A stretch of DNA of 64,000 nt from Cycas panzhihuaensis (GCA_023213395.1 CM041465.1:2418001-2482000); one strand, 5' to 3'. Positions 22,606 to 33,999 are shown, numbered from the stretch's first letter. Numbers and translations: made by a program. The notes: generated by a model not told the origin, from the sequence alone.

Positions 22606-23425
22606 TTCTTGTAGAAAATTGAGTAGAAAATTCTAAATTGAAAGGACTTGCAGGTAGAAATCCCAAACATACCTCAAATGGTGATTTCTAGGTTAAGCTA
22701 TGGATAGCTCTGTTGAATGCAAATTACAAGTATGGGAGACTTTCATCCTAAGTTTTAGGATGCTTGGCATTGTATCCTTGTAACAGCTATACCAATGTCC
22801 TGTTGACAACTTCAGTTTGGCCGTCTATTTAAGGATGAAAAGTTGTGCTCATCTTTAGCTTCGTATCCATCATTCCCCAAAGTGTTTGCCAAAAATGACT
22901 CATAAATCTGCTATCTTGATCAGAAATGATTGAGTTGGGAAGTCAAAAATACTTCTAAACATGATGGAAAAATAATCTAGCTATGTCTTCTCCTATATGT
23001 GTCTTCCTACAGGGAATTAACATCACCATTTTACTGAACTGATCAACAACTATAAACAAATAATCCATACCATTTTTGGTTTGTGGTAGTCCTCCCAAGA
23101 AATCCATGGAGATACTTTCCCACGGTCATGATGGAACAGGAAGTGGAATGTACAATCCAAACTTCCTATTGGCCGGCTTTGATGTGCTACAGAATGTACA
23201 CCTTTGTATTACTATAGTTACATCTTGCTACATATTTGGCCAATATATATATCACAGCAAGTTTAGCAACGTCTTTCCCACTCCAAAGTGTCCTGCAACT
23301 CGAGAGGTGTGAGCTTCTCTTATCCACTTCATTCGGTCTGCATGCTTTGGAATGTAAAGCTTATCTTGCTCGCAAAGAAGTCCATCTTTCAGCTGGAAAT
23401 CAGCAACTACTTTTCCTTGCTATAG
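22606..23425 (-). pseudogene. Nested gypsy integrase core and zinc domain
   Basis: No long ORF remains. Segments read back as [63 protein letters not shown] and DGQTEVVNRTL, giving the zinc region and the D, D, E catalytic positions in order. Several TAG/TAA codons interrupt. Confidence 0.82.
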
Positions 23426-23950
23426 CTACTTAAAGATAGGCTTGAATGCTTCATCTTTTAAATACAAATCAACATATTCATCATGGCAGAAAGGTTGAAA
23501 TTGCATAGCTACCAACAAACTAGAATTACCTTGCTGTTGAGGAGGTTTGGACGGCAAGTCTGCAATCTTATTCGTCGTTCCTTTCTTGTATTTAACCACG
23601 ATGTGAAACTGCTGCAAATAGGACATCCACTTCATGTGCCTAGCCTACTGTAACTTAGACTGAGTCTGCAAAAATTGTAAAGGCTTGTGATTGGTGTGGA
23701 TGACTACTTCTTTTCCCAACAAATAAGGTCTCCAATGCTTCACTTCTTGGTGCAATGCATAAAGCTCCTTATCGTAAGTTGGGTAGTTTATGACAGCTCT
23801 ATTAAATGTCTCTGAATGGTAAGCTATCAGTTTTCCTTCTTGCTTCAATACAGCTCCCATGGCATAGCCTGAAGCATCAGTCTCTAATTCAAATGGCTTT
23901 GGCAGTGAGGGTAAAGCTAACACTGGTGTCTCATAAATTTTCTGCTTCAA
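23426..23950 (-). pseudogene. Nested gypsy RNase H
   Basis: 23645-23950 holds FELETDASGYAMGAVLKQ, YPTYDKELYALHQEVKHWRPYL and VIHTNHKPLQFL; 23426-23635 continues with FHIVVKYKKGTTNKIADLPS. All RNase H landmarks are present; one stop separates the halves. Confidence 0.93.
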
Positions 23951-23968
23951 AAGCCTAAAAGCTTTTTC

Positions 23969-24799
23969 TTATTCATTCTCCCAATGAAACTTTGCATGTC
24001 CTCCTGTCAATGTGTGAAGAGGTGCTGCAATTTGAGAGAATTTAAAAATAAATTTTCTTAAATATTGACATGCACCAATGAAACTTCTTACCTCTATGGT
24101 TGTCTTAGGTATGGGCCAATTAAGAATGACTTTGATCTTTGCTGGGTCAATCTTCAATTCTCCTCCTCCAACCATGAAACCTAAGAAGACGAGAGATTAC
24201 TTTCCAAACTCACACTTCTTTAGATTTAGTTTTAACTCCTGATCTTGGAGAACTTTGAGTACTTGCTCAACATGTTGGAAGTGCTCCTCCCATGTATGGC
24301 TAAAAATCAAAATATCATCTAGATAAACAATTACAAAGTCATCAATGAAGGGTCTTAATACCTCATTCATCAACCTCATGAAGGTGGCAGGTGCATTACA
24401 CAAACCAAACAACATCACCAACCATTCAAATAATCCTTGCTTCGATTTGAAGGCTGTCTTCTAAGTATCCTCCTCTCGAATTCGAACCTGATGGTAGCCT
24501 GATTTTAGGTCCATTTTGCTAAAATATCTTGCTGACTACAGCTGGTCTAACAAGTCATCTATCTGTGGTAAGGGATGTCTATTCTTTATGGTGATCTTGT
24601 TCAAAGCTCAGTAGTTGATGCACATTCTCCATCCTCCATCTTTCTTTGGCACCAAAACAATAGGTGATCCACATGGAGAACAACTCAGCTTAATCACTCC
24701 TTGTTCTAAGAGTTCTTGAATCTGCCTCTTAGTCTCTTCATTCTCCAAAACTGAGTTTCGGTAGAGACTAAGATTCTGCAAAGGTGAATCAACAACCAA
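23969..24799 (-). pseudogene. Nested gypsy reverse transcriptase
   Basis: Three open pieces (24608-24799, 24197-24421, 23969-24175) in order. Motifs: [59 protein letters not shown] (catalytic box intact), [38 protein letters not shown]. Stops between pieces fit C-to-T change, for example NYR to NY-TGA and LDQLQS to LDQL-TAG. Confidence 0.94.
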
Positions 24800-25079
24800 C
24801 TAAATTTCATATTCAATTACCCTTTTAGGGGGCAGCCCTTTCGGCTCTTGGAATACGTCACTATACCTATTCCTTAGGCCTTCAATCTACTGCACTTGCT
24901 GCCTATCCAGTGCCTGTATTGAGGACTCTGGTTGCTCATTTTCTTCTACCTTTGGCTTTATCATTAGCAGCACAAACTTCCGACAAGCATTAATTAATCT
25001 TTTCGCTTGTTGGGAAGATATGAGAGAAATCTTCTTCTGTGGTTTTGATGCATTGATCAGATATGATCTCTCGTCCTTG

Positions 25080-25400
25080 ATGAGTCAAATCTTTCTCAGC
25101 CTCCTGTGATGAACTCCATCTCTATCATAGAGATATGGGCTACCAAACATAACTTGACAAACATCCAAAGGGACTACTTCACATTCAACTTCATCAATGA
25201 ACTTTTCAGAAATTACAAATTTAAACTTACATTGGTGAGTAACCTATAACTCTGAATCTTTTTGCAACCATCCAAGAGGATATGGTTTTGGATGTGCATG
25301 CATTTTTAATCCCGCTTTTACCAATGCTTTTGAGATTAGATTCTTTTGGCTTCCTCCATCAAAGATGGCATCAACTATGCTTTGCTTCACTTAGATTCTT
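25080..25400 (-). pseudogene. Nested gypsy aspartic protease
   Basis: Minus-strand frames near 25270-25400 read IFDGGSQKNLISKALVKAGL, the D-G-G type retropepsin motif of plant gypsy elements, then PYPLGWLQKDSEL. Frame is interrupted on both sides. Confidence 0.75.
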
Positions 25401-25864
25401 ACCATGAAGAGCTCCTCTCTAATCTCTGGATCAACTTGCTGATGGTTATTTCTAGGCTTCGTATTAGCCATGAGCATCAACTTCTCATTGGCTTCTTCAA
25501 TGCCACAACCATTTTCATCACTTACAGAGTTAAGTAAAGTTTTACCTTCAGTTTTAACTTTACCTTTCCCCTTGTTCTTGGGTCTTTTCTCTGGGTGTAG
25601 AAACCAACAATCTTCTACGCTGTGACCCACTCGCTTGCAATGAGTACAAGTGATTTTGATTTGGGTGGTATTGGCTTGTTTCATCTTGCCAAAACCTCTA
25701 ATGGATTGTTGTCCAACTTTACCTAGAAACCTCATTCCTCGGGTAGGTTTGTTGCTACCTTCTGGAGGTGCAAATCTTTTCCTTTCAGCAAAAACCTTTT
25801 TATTCCTCTTTTCTATGGCAATCGCCTTCTTGTTAGCTTCGCCGAGCGATTTGACTTCGAACAA
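25391..25864 (-). pseudogene. Nested gypsy gag zinc-knuckle region
   Basis: 157 codons with CTHCKRVGHSVEDC (C-x2-C-x4-H-x4-C) near residue 72, flanked by basic and Gly-rich sequence. It links the capsid part (26006-26626) with the protease. Confidence 0.9.
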
Positions 25865-26005
25865 TTGAAGTTCTTGCTAAATATACTGGTGTAGTCCTCC
25901 AATATATTTCAGCATCATATCTTTACCTAGTAAAGAGATGCCCAACACAACAGCTTACTTTTAAAATTCTGTTGTCTAATCTTAGACATTTTGGCCTCTT
26001 TCCTA

Positions 26006-26626
26006 TCAGTAGTATTGCCATTTAATCCTTTGTTGATCTTCATATCCAATATGATAGAATTGCTTCTTTATGAGGATTTTAAACTGTTGCCAAGTGATTT
26101 CATTTACATTATGGGATTTAAGGTATGTATTCCACCAAACTAATGCATGTTTAGATAATTTTAACCTAGCAAAAGATATTTTTTGCTGGTTTTTATACCC
26201 ATAAATGGAAAAATAAGTTTCTAGTTGGTCTAACCAACTATCTAATTTTTCAGCATCTAACGTTCCATCATAGATGGGCAATTCAAGTTTTGCCTCTACC
26301 TTGAATTGATGTGTGAATACTGCTGGATTGTCATCTTCTTGTTGGTCTTCTATGAGCTCTTCATTCATGTCTTCTTTCATCGGCTCTTCTTCTTCCTTCT
26401 TTACGCTTTTGGCTATTGAAGAAGAAGTTGCAACTAGCTGCGCCACAAGTTGGGTTAGCCTGTTGAGGTTTTGCTCTATTTTCATGAACCTTTCTTCCAT
26501 TTTCTGTTCTGGATCATCCATCTTCCTTCGTTGTTTTCTTTCTCTCTTAAGAGGTTCGGTTAATGGTTTACCCGTTAACAAATATTGATATCTGGTTTTC
26601 ATAAAAACTTCCAACAATGAAAGCAA
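26006..26626 (-). pseudogene. Nested gypsy gag capsid
   Basis: 206 codons with an acidic/basic coiled-coil-like part (residues 40-100), then FKVEAKLELPIYDGTLDAEKLDSWLDQLETYF and KLSKHALVWWNTYL, the retrotransposon gag domain. It starts 95 bp from the 5' LTR. Confidence 0.9.
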
Positions 26627-26700
26627 GAAGTTTTTTTTTTTCTTCTTCTTTTATTTATTTTTCTTTAAAATCCCTAAAATCCCAAGGGTTTCAAGAAACT

Positions 26701-26713
26701 AGCTCTAATACCA
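26701..26713 (-). other. Nested gypsy primer binding site
   Basis: Reverse complement is TGGTATTAGAGCT, a one-transition variant of the initiator-tRNA-Met complement, close to the LTR. Confidence 0.75.
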
Positions 26714-26720
26714 AAACTAT

Positions 26721-27872
26721 TGATCTGAATCTTGAATGAGAAAGTGAAGACTTTAACCAATTGAAACAAAATCCAGAATAATTTACATTATTATTACATA
26801 GAATTGGAAATATTTAGAATTTTCTTATAAAACTCCATTTGTTTGTGTTCTATTGAGCATGCAAGGGACTACTACAGCATTTTGAGAGAGAGAAATTGAG
26901 TGCTGGGCGCTCCTTGAGCTGCTACTCATCCTTTGGAACCTCCGTCTCAAAGTCTACAAAAACGTTTTTGGTCATTCATTACTAAAAAACCCTGTTTTGG
27001 TGAAGAAGAACTGGCTAGCATCTCTTTTTAGGATCAAGCTAACATTGCCTTCTCCACTCGGCTGCAACTATGATCTTCCGGGCTCCTTCAAGATCCCCAC
27101 AACAGGTTTATTCCACTGCGTTTTCTATCTTTTTTCTCCCAATGCAGATTTTAGTCTTGGAGCCGTTCACTTTCTAGAAAAATGATTTTTCTCGAAGCTT
27201 TTCTCGAATCTTGTTCCATGCTGCGTTTAGGGCTGCGGTGTCCTCTTGTTCCTGTCAAAAATTTCTGTCGAGATCCCTCGAATTCCTCCGTAGAATTTCG
27301 CTTAAAAGCGTTTTCATTTGGGGCTATTTTTCCATTTTTTCGTTTCCTAACGGGTTTTAAAATGGCTTGTTAAATCTTGGAAAAATTCTTTTATTTTGGA
27401 GTTTTTCCTCTTTAAATGCATAGAGGACATGTATGCATACCCTCTCCTCAAATTTCGGGCCAAAAATTTTCCGTTTGTTCTACCAAAACCATTTCTGTTT
27501 TTCTTATTTTTCTATTTTTTGACTTTTGCGTAACTTGATCTCTGGATGATTCATGCTTGATCTCCATGATTACTTAGCAGTCTCCGCACCTTACGTAGCT
27601 ATCTTCATAGTTCTGTAGTAGTTCTCAGAGCACCCAGCAGTAGCCCTATAGTAGCTCTGTGATCCATAGCACCTTAGTAGTAGTTATAGCACCTTAGTAG
27701 CACCCTTTTGCACTTGTAGAAATACATGCTTTATATTTTTTAAGCCTTTTAAAGGCATGTTTCTACTAAATGAAGACCATTAAGCCTTTTTTAAGGCAAA
27801 TTTCTACTACATAAAGACCATTTACATGAAAAACAAAGTATTTAGAGTATTTTAAAGATCCGAAACAGATCA
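26721..27872 (-). repeat. Nested gypsy 5' LTR
   Basis: 1,152 bp, TGATCTGAATC...AACAGATCA, followed by the atatg TSD. Confidence 0.93.
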
Positions 27873-27899
27873 ATATGCCTCGAGGATTCAACATCTTAG
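27873..27899 (+). pseudogene. Chromodomain tail of the outer chromovirus
   Basis: The outer frame resumes here after the right TSD copy (27873-27877) and ends at TAG 27897-27899, overlapping the polypurine tract. The insertion therefore removed only the last few residues of an otherwise continuous chromodomain frame. Confidence 0.8.
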
Positions 27900-27910
27900 G
27901 GGAGGGGACT
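27898..27910 (+). other. Chromovirus polypurine tract
   Basis: AGGGGAGGGGACT directly before the TG of the 3' LTR. Confidence 0.88.
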
Positions 27911-28281
27911 TGTTACATAACTTATTCGACTAAGTTATGTAAATCACTATGAAACTTTGTACATGTTTCGTGTAGTGGGCCAATAGTATGTATGGTCGCT
28001 ACTGTCTAATAGAATGTAAGGTCGCTTAGGCTGTCAATAGGATTACATGTATAAGACCCTCTTTTATCTATATAAGGGTTATAAATTGTAAATGATGGTT
28101 ATATTGATAGAACATTTTATAAAGATTATGTTGTAGTACTTTCTATCTTTGGTGATCATTTAGTGCTCTGGTGTTCCTGTGAAACTCTTGGTTAATTTAT
28201 TTGCTCTATTGGATAAGAAGACATTGCTATGATTGTCAATTCTCTGCTATCTCAAGAGTGTTGGTGAGAAGAAATGTCTCA
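27911..28281 (+). repeat. Chromovirus 3' LTR
   Basis: 371 bp, matching 14720-15090, TATA box at 28069-28076. Confidence 0.95.
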
Positions 28282-28286
28282 CTTTT
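28282..28286. repeat. Target site duplication of chromovirus, right copy (ctttt)
   Basis: Matches 14715-14719. Confidence 0.93.
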
Positions 28287-29652
28287 GTTCCAATTACATA
28301 CTATTTTATTTTTAGAGAATGATTCTAAGATTAAAAGAGATAATTTAAAGATTATACTTTAGTGGAAATGAATGATATTCAGACCATAAAAATTACATGC
28401 AATTAACCATAATTAAATCATCATTCATAAATAAATAAAGGGCTAAAAAGTAGAGAGATTCTATCAAAAATAGAGTTTTTTGGACAATAAAAGATCCTTA
28501 AATCTCATATGATCTGATCACATTAAAGATATATCATTCATCTATTCAGATTTCCTTTTAAAACAAGAGAGCAATGAAAGGAATAAAGTCAAACAAGAAT
28601 AATACTAGAAACTTTCTATAATTTCTTACATATTAATGAGCTCCTACCTCATAATGGCTTTCCTTCTTTCATATAGTCAAACTACTTTAAATTTTCCTTT
28701 AAAACTAACAAAGGAAATAAAGAAACACAAGACAATAGATTCAATAATAGCCACAGTTAAGCCAAGATGAAAGCAAACCTCTTAGAGATTTGGACAACTG
28801 TAAAAAAATGGGAAAGAATAGTTATTGAATCAATAAAAAGATGAGCATTCTTCATAGTACTTTATCCCATTTTTATCCCATAAAAGGCAAACCTTTTAGC
28901 CAAATTCCCAAGGAAGAAAATGAATACAAAGACACCCCAAACATCACCGAGAAGAGGGGAAGGATTTTGAGTAGAAATAGTCATAAAAAAGTAGATGAAT
29001 TGTAAGAATTCACAATAGGAAAGATCTTACCAAGAAGGAGAAGTTTAAAGCTAAAAACTTTGCAAGAAACTAAGAGTTTTAAGAAGCATCAACCATTGAA
29101 ATCTGTGTATCAACAAAATAGCAACCAAAGCTTCAAAATCTTATCTTGATTTCACCATTTTTTTTCCAAAAATAGTCTTCTAAGCTATAGTAGTAAAATC
29201 TCTAAAAAAATCTCAAGAAGCACCTTTAAAAACTCAATCTCTAAGCTCATACACATTGAATGATAAACAAGAATTAGGTTTGCATGACTTATAGGTATGA
29301 TTGGGATAAGTTTCCATTAAATCTAGGTGGTGGCAAGTAGAAAACTAGCATGCTAAAAAACTTTTACATGCATGATAGTAAAAAATGTGACCAGTTACAT
29401 TTTTTAAAAGCCAAGAATTCAATCTTCTTCATAAAATACAATTGATCGTATTTTGGGAGGACCAAAAATGTGATAAATTAGTAGATAAAAATAGCTTATT
29501 AAAATGTCTATATATATATATAATTTTATTAAGGAGGAAAATAGCCCAAAAAGGATAAAAACAATAAGCACCCAAAAAATTGATTAAAAAAAGATAATAT
29601 ATGGGTGAAATCAAGACATAAATATGAAATGGCAAGTTTTAAAGGAAGAAAA
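28287..29652 (-). repeat. Right LTR of ancient Tat-like element, second part
   Basis: Aligns with about 72-1453 of the left LTR. Homology ends abruptly at 29652, where another LTR begins; about 236 bp equivalent to 1454-1689 are missing and should lie beyond that insertion. Confidence 0.6.
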
Positions 29653-30033
29653 TGTTAAAACTTTGTAATATCCCCATTTCTTCTCATTTGTGTAAACTAA
29701 TATTTATAATATATTAATAGACCTCTAATATAATTAAATCATATTAGATAGCGGGGTTGGGTCCACCTCTTCTGCTATTAAGTTAGCTTATCCTATTGTA
29801 TTATACCCTTTACAAATGTCTATAAATATTACCCTACATACTTGTACATTTGAATGTTAATTTATGATTAATGTGAAAGCTCTGCTCGAGAGAGAGTCTA
29901 CGGTGTGGCAAATTCACCTATACCTTTGCATGTTTATTTTATATGTCTATGTGCTTAATATATTGAATATTTATCAATATTTTGATTACTACACTTAAAT
30001 TAGGGTATGCGTATATAGATCTTGTCATTTTCA
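29653..30033 (+). repeat. 5' LTR of a plus-strand LTR retrotransposon
   Basis: 381 bp, TGTTAAAAC...CATTTTCA, starting exactly where the ancient LTR homology stops. A primer binding site follows. No 3' partner was found before the window end. It could be the 5' end of the gypsy remains seen from 60352 on, but the domain content there does not prove it. Confidence 0.75.
29821..29828 (+). promoter_or_regulatory. LTR TATA box
   Basis: TATAAATA in the middle of the 29653-30033 LTR. Confidence 0.5.
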
Positions 30034-30035
30034 CA

Positions 30036-30049
30036 TCGTATCAGAGCTC
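30036..30049 (+). other. Primer binding site after the 29653 LTR
   Basis: TCGTATCAGAGCTC, near-match to the initiator-tRNA-Met complement, two bases from the LTR end. Confidence 0.75.
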
Positions 30050-30092
30050 TTGTGTGCTTGGTTTTAGAGTATTTTAGTGATTTTTAGTTGAT

Positions 30093-30109
30093 CTTGCTCT
30101 GTTTCCTTC
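30093..30109. repeat. LINE target site duplication, left copy (17 bp)
   Basis: cttgctctgtttccttc, repeated exactly at 60335-60351. The left copy abuts the poly(T) (LINE poly-A) end. Confidence 0.92.
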
Positions 30110-30289
30110 ATTTTTTACTTTTTTTTTTGTCTAAATAAATATGAGGATTAAAAGGGGGACCCAACCCCTATACAGAACCTGCCAATATCAACTACAAAGA
30201 TCCATTGTGACAAGCCCATAGCCTAGTTAATCATAGAACTCTAATTGACATGTAGAACTCCTATGCCATGATAAGCCCAGTGGCTAGCT

Positions 30290-30770
30290 TTATGTGCTAG
30301 AACTAATGCCTCCCAGATCTTCCTTAACTAGACCCATCAGCTCCACTAGAAAATCATCCTTCTATATTTTGTTCCTTCTAAATTGTACCCCCCACTTTTC
30401 CAGCCAATCTGCTACCTTATTTCTTTCCCTATAAATATGATCCATCTTAATGCCCGCACTAGTTTGAAGCATTATCTTAACATCATTAATCATGGAACTA
30501 TGTTTCTAGTCTGGTTTGGCTTCTCTTTTAATCAATTTTATCATCTTTAGGGTGTCCTCTTCTAGCATGAATTTTGGGTACCCCTCACGACTAGTCAAAT
30601 CCACAGCTCTTCTCATTGCTTTAAGCTCTGCCATGTGATTTGTCTGAATACCATAATATTCTACAAAGGCCTAGAGTACCTTACCTGTATTGTCTCTGTA
30701 TAGCCCACCTCCTTCCACCTCACCAAGGTTACCTCTAGATGTACCTTCAAAATTGACTTTGACCCAATCT
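30290..30770 (-). pseudogene. LINE RNase H domain
   Basis: Frames read WVKVNFEGTSRGNLG, a mutated DG-x-S/A-x-GNPG start, then YYGIQTNHMAELKAMRRAVDL and MDHIYRERNKVADWLEKW near the end. This is the RNase H found at the end of plant L1 ORF2. The first catalytic D is E. Several stops interrupt it. Confidence 0.82.
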
Positions 30771-30999
30771 TCCTAAGGGGGCTACCAAGCTACTTGTCTC
30801 TTAGTATGAGCCTTTTGCTTGAGGTTTACCATACCCCAACTAGCCAAAATCTTTCATTCCTTAGGTGGGATAAAAGCTTCCTCCTTTTCTTTGAGGGACC
30901 CCTTTAGACCTACCTTTATAAGTCTAGATAATTTCACTTCATTTAGACTTCTATCTTGAAAAGTATGCCTATTCCTTTCCTTTTAGATGTTCCATAACA

Positions 31000-31330
31000 T
31001 TGTTGATAAGGACATTATCCACAAGGAACTCAAAGTCTTGCTCCTATAAAGGCTTACCCAGGTAGCAACAAGGTCTTTCACCATCTTAAGAAGAACCTAG
31101 GATACCCCAAAGGAGCTCTGTAGCCTTGTCCACACCTCCCAGGAGTAGGGACAGTGTATAGACATATGATCCAAGGACTTCTCCTCCCAATGATAGAGAA
31201 TGCATCTGTTTGGCATCACAAACACCCTCTTCCTTAAGTTGTCAAGGGTGAGGACCTTATTTTTTAGGTAGAGCCACCAAAATATGGCTATCTTAGGGAT
31301 TAAACCCATGCTCCAAATTCCCCCAAGGAG
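31000..31330 (-). pseudogene. LINE zf-RVT (CCHC-like) region of ORF2
   Basis: 31097-31309 gives KIAIFWWLYLKNKVLTLDNLRKRVF and CILYHWEEKSLDHMSIHCPYSWEVW. This is the zf-RVT domain; the usual second Cys of C-x-x-C is Y or H here. Confidence 0.87.
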
Positions 31331-32752
31331 TTTGTCTTCTTTAATATATTTCTCAAATATCAGAAATGTGTAACTTGATTTAACCGTGCAAGTCCCTAAG
31401 GGGGACCTAGGCTAAACCATAACATCACTTTTAGGGAATCTGGGGATATATGTCTTATTTATCACCTCCCTAAGGGCTACCTTATAATGCTCCCTAGCTT
31501 CATAAGGGATATCTTCAAAATTTTTCTAAACCTTCTAGTCCTCGAGTACCTCCCAATAATCCTCCACATTTTTTCTATAATTTCTTTCACAGACAGCCTA
31601 TATAGGTACAAGAGTGAGTCTTTTATTAAATTAAGTTTGGCATTATCTTTCCATCCCTAAGGCATTAGTAGGCCCCATGTGCTAGCATCCTCCTCACATA
31701 GTCAAAACCCCTATAGATTGTTGGGCCTTGCTTACTAGATGTATTATGCTTTAGATACTAGTTAACTCCAAGATATTTCCTGGTAACAATCTTATACTAG
31801 GGTCTATCCTCCTTAATAGTAAGGCTTCATCTTAATTTGGCCAACTTGGATTTTTGGAAATTGGTAATATCCTTGACATTCAACCCACCCATCCATTTGG
31901 GGAGGCACACTCTCTCCTAAGACACTAAGTGGACTCTTTCCTTGTCCTCTACCTCAAACCAAAAGAATCTTTTTTGAATGGATTTAAGTGCATTTATAAC
32001 CTTCCCTGGGCACCTAAATAAAGACATCATATAAGTAGGAATACTCTGGAGGGAGACCACTAGAAGTTGTAACTTCCCAGCTTGGCTCAATAAGGCCCCC
32101 TTCCAGCCCACTAATTTCCTTTAGACCCAACTGATTATCGATTCCCAAAGGTCCTTTCTCATTCTGCCTATAAATAAAGGCATCCCAAGGTACCATGTAT
32201 GGAGCTTCCTAAATGGCATTTCCAAGATCTTGCTAATCACTCTTTTAGACCACTCTAGAGTGTTCAGAAAGAAAATGTTACTCTTCTCAAGGTTTACCTT
32301 ATGATTCATTGCTACCTCAATCTTTTCAAGCTTTGAGTTAATAGCCTTTTCCTCCATAATGGATGCCCTGATTAACAGGATGTTGTCATCCACAAAGTAT
32401 CAATTAATCACATTTTCAACCCCAAAAGTGGGTCTTAAACCCACAATCTTATTGGATCTCCCAGCCTCCTCCACAGATCTTCCAATTAATTTGGCATAAA
32501 AAGCTATGGTGCCAAGGGGTCCTCTTCCCTTAAGCCCCTAAAGCCTAGAAAGAAAGCAAAAGAAGTACCATTAACAATCACTAAGAAACTTAGCTTACTG
32601 ATGTGACTCTCAATCCATTTCCTCCATTGATCACCAAAACCAAAAGATCTGATGCATTCTAACAAACATCCCTAGGAGACTCTATTATAGGCCTTAGAGA
32701 TATCAATCTTGACTAGCATACCAGCCTCATTTCTTTGGGAGATAGAATACAT
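31331..32752 (-). pseudogene. LINE reverse transcriptase, C-terminal part
   Basis: Catalytic box FVDDNILL near 32380-32400 is intact, followed by KVNLEKSNIFF, WYLGMPLFIGRMRK (32121-32393) and a frame reading GWKGALLSQAGKLQLLVVSLQSIPTYMMSLF (31917-32111). At the break, 32640-32752 reads MLVKIDISKAYN, with the first RT catalytic D. The rest of RT resumes at 56658. Confidence 0.9.
32748..32752. repeat. Target site duplication of Copia-2, left copy (tacat)
   Basis: Right copy at 56653-56657 is tgcat, one transition apart. Confidence 0.78.
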
Positions 32753-33064
32753 TGAAGGAAGGATGGATCTAGGAGATAAATCACTCACATGCACACAATG
32801 GTAATGGAGAATGAAAAAGAAGATGAAACAAGATATGAGAGCAAGTTTGGAGGTGAGAATGAATAATGACTCCCTCCTTGAGATTCCACCTTTTATTATT
32901 GAGGGTGAGCATTAGGGTTAGCATTTTCCTACCTAATGACATAAACCTAAAATTACATCTAAATGCACATAAAGTGCATTTCATTAAGAGACTAATGCTA
33001 GTAATATATCCTAAGGTCACATAATTAATCTACACAAATGACCTTGATACATTAACCTCTTTCA
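32753..33064 (-). repeat. Copia-2 3' LTR
   Basis: 312 bp, TGAAGGAAGG...CTCTTTCA, matching 56341-56652. Confidence 0.94.
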
Positions 33065-33078
33065 ATCCCCCCCTTAAT
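33065..33078 (-). other. Copia-2 polypurine tract
   Basis: atcccccccttaat beside the 3' LTR; a G-run on the element strand. Confidence 0.8.
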
Positions 33079-33273
33079 GGTATATATCCCCTATGCCCTT
33101 TTGGGTTTTCACAGGTTCTGATTTTCCAAAATAAGCACAACCCTTATCCTTTCGTGCCCACATGGGGTTTTCACAAAGAGGATAGAGAAAATACTTACTT
33201 TTATTCTTCCGTGCCCACAAGGGGTCTTCACGAATAGAATAGAGTATGATGATCATGTTACTATCTTCTTTGA

Positions 33274-33990
33274 TCAATTGAAGATGGAGGCCCTACGGCC
33301 GAGCTGCCTTTGGAACTGTTCAAATTTCACCCTTTGCAGCAGTTTGGTGAAGATATCGGCCACTTGATCTGCTTTGGGACAATAATCCAATTGAATTATG
33401 TCATCATGAATAAGTTCCCTAATCTTGTAGACTTTCGTACTTATGTATTTGGTACAATTGTGAAATATAGGACTTTTCGCCATATAGATTATTGATTGAT
33501 TATCTACATGAAGACTCATAGTACTTGTTTAGGTGATATTCAATGTTTCCAATAATTTTCTCAGCCATATCACCTCTTTACTAGTCTCAGAAGCAGTAAT
33601 GTATTCAACTTTGACAGTTGAATATGCAACTATCTTCTGTCGTCTAGATCTCCATGATATTGGTGCTATTCCAAGAAATGTTACATACCCAAATGTAGAT
33701 CTTCTTGTATCTTTATCTCCTACAAAGTCTAAATCTGTGTATACAGAAAGATTGAAGTTTGAATTAGGTTCCTACAACAGACCATATTTGTTGGTCATCT
33801 TAAGGTATCTCAACACTCGCACTACTGTCTGCTAATGATTCTGCTTAGGATTTGTCATGTAACAAGCAAGAATGCCGATAGAGTGTGTAATATCTAGCCT
33901 TGTATTGGTAGTGTAGATGAGACTACCTATAAGTTTCTTTTAGAGTGTTATGTCTACCTCCCTAGTATCACCTTTAGCTGAGAGTTTGGT
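33274..33990 (-). pseudogene. Copia-2 RNase H and end of RT
   Basis: 33274-33519 reads LHVDNQSIIYMAKSPIFHNCTKYI, LDYCPKADQVADIFTKLL, the RNase H end. Upstream on the minus strand to 33990, decayed frames read DITLKKLIGSLIYTTNTRLDIT and CYMTNPKQNH, the close of copia RT. The RT frame is cut at 33999 by the Tat element and resumes at 50520. Confidence 0.88.
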
Positions 33991-33994
33991 GTTA

Positions 33995-33999
33995 GGGTC
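33995..33999. repeat. Target site duplication of Tat element, left copy (gggtc)
   Basis: Repeated at 50515-50519. Confidence 0.93.

Larger units (their letters stand above)
20850..27872 (-). mobile_element. Nested Ty3/gypsy element (minus strand)
   Basis: 7,023 bp with about 1.15-kb direct LTRs, 5-bp TSD and primer binding site at 26701-26713. Domain order on the minus strand is gag, CCHC, protease, RT, RNase H, integrase. The LTRs are about 91% identical over a 330-bp sample. The RT catalytic box YLDD is intact, but stops break the frame. Confidence 0.95.
14720..28281 (+). mobile_element. Ty3/gypsy chromovirus (plus strand), split by a nested element
   Basis: Direct 371-bp LTRs, 5-bp TSD, tRNA-iMet type primer binding site at 15093 and polypurine tract at 27898. 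Domain order is gag, protease, RT, RNase H, integrase, chromodomain, as in chromoviruses. A second gypsy element (20850-27872) sits in the chromodomain. The LTRs differ at about 44 of 371 positions by hand count (about 88% identity), mostly transitions. Coding is broken by many stops. The RT catalytic box is mutated, so the copy is dead. Confidence 0.95.
30110..32752 (-). mobile_element. L1-type LINE, 3' half (minus strand)
   Basis: Ends at the left with a T-rich tract (30110-30129), the poly-A tail on the minus strand, beside the 17-bp TSD. It encodes RT C-terminus, zf-RVT and RNase H. The 5' half lies at 56658-60334 beyond Copia-2. Total LINE length without the insertion is about 6.3 kb, normal for plant L1. 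Confidence 0.93.
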
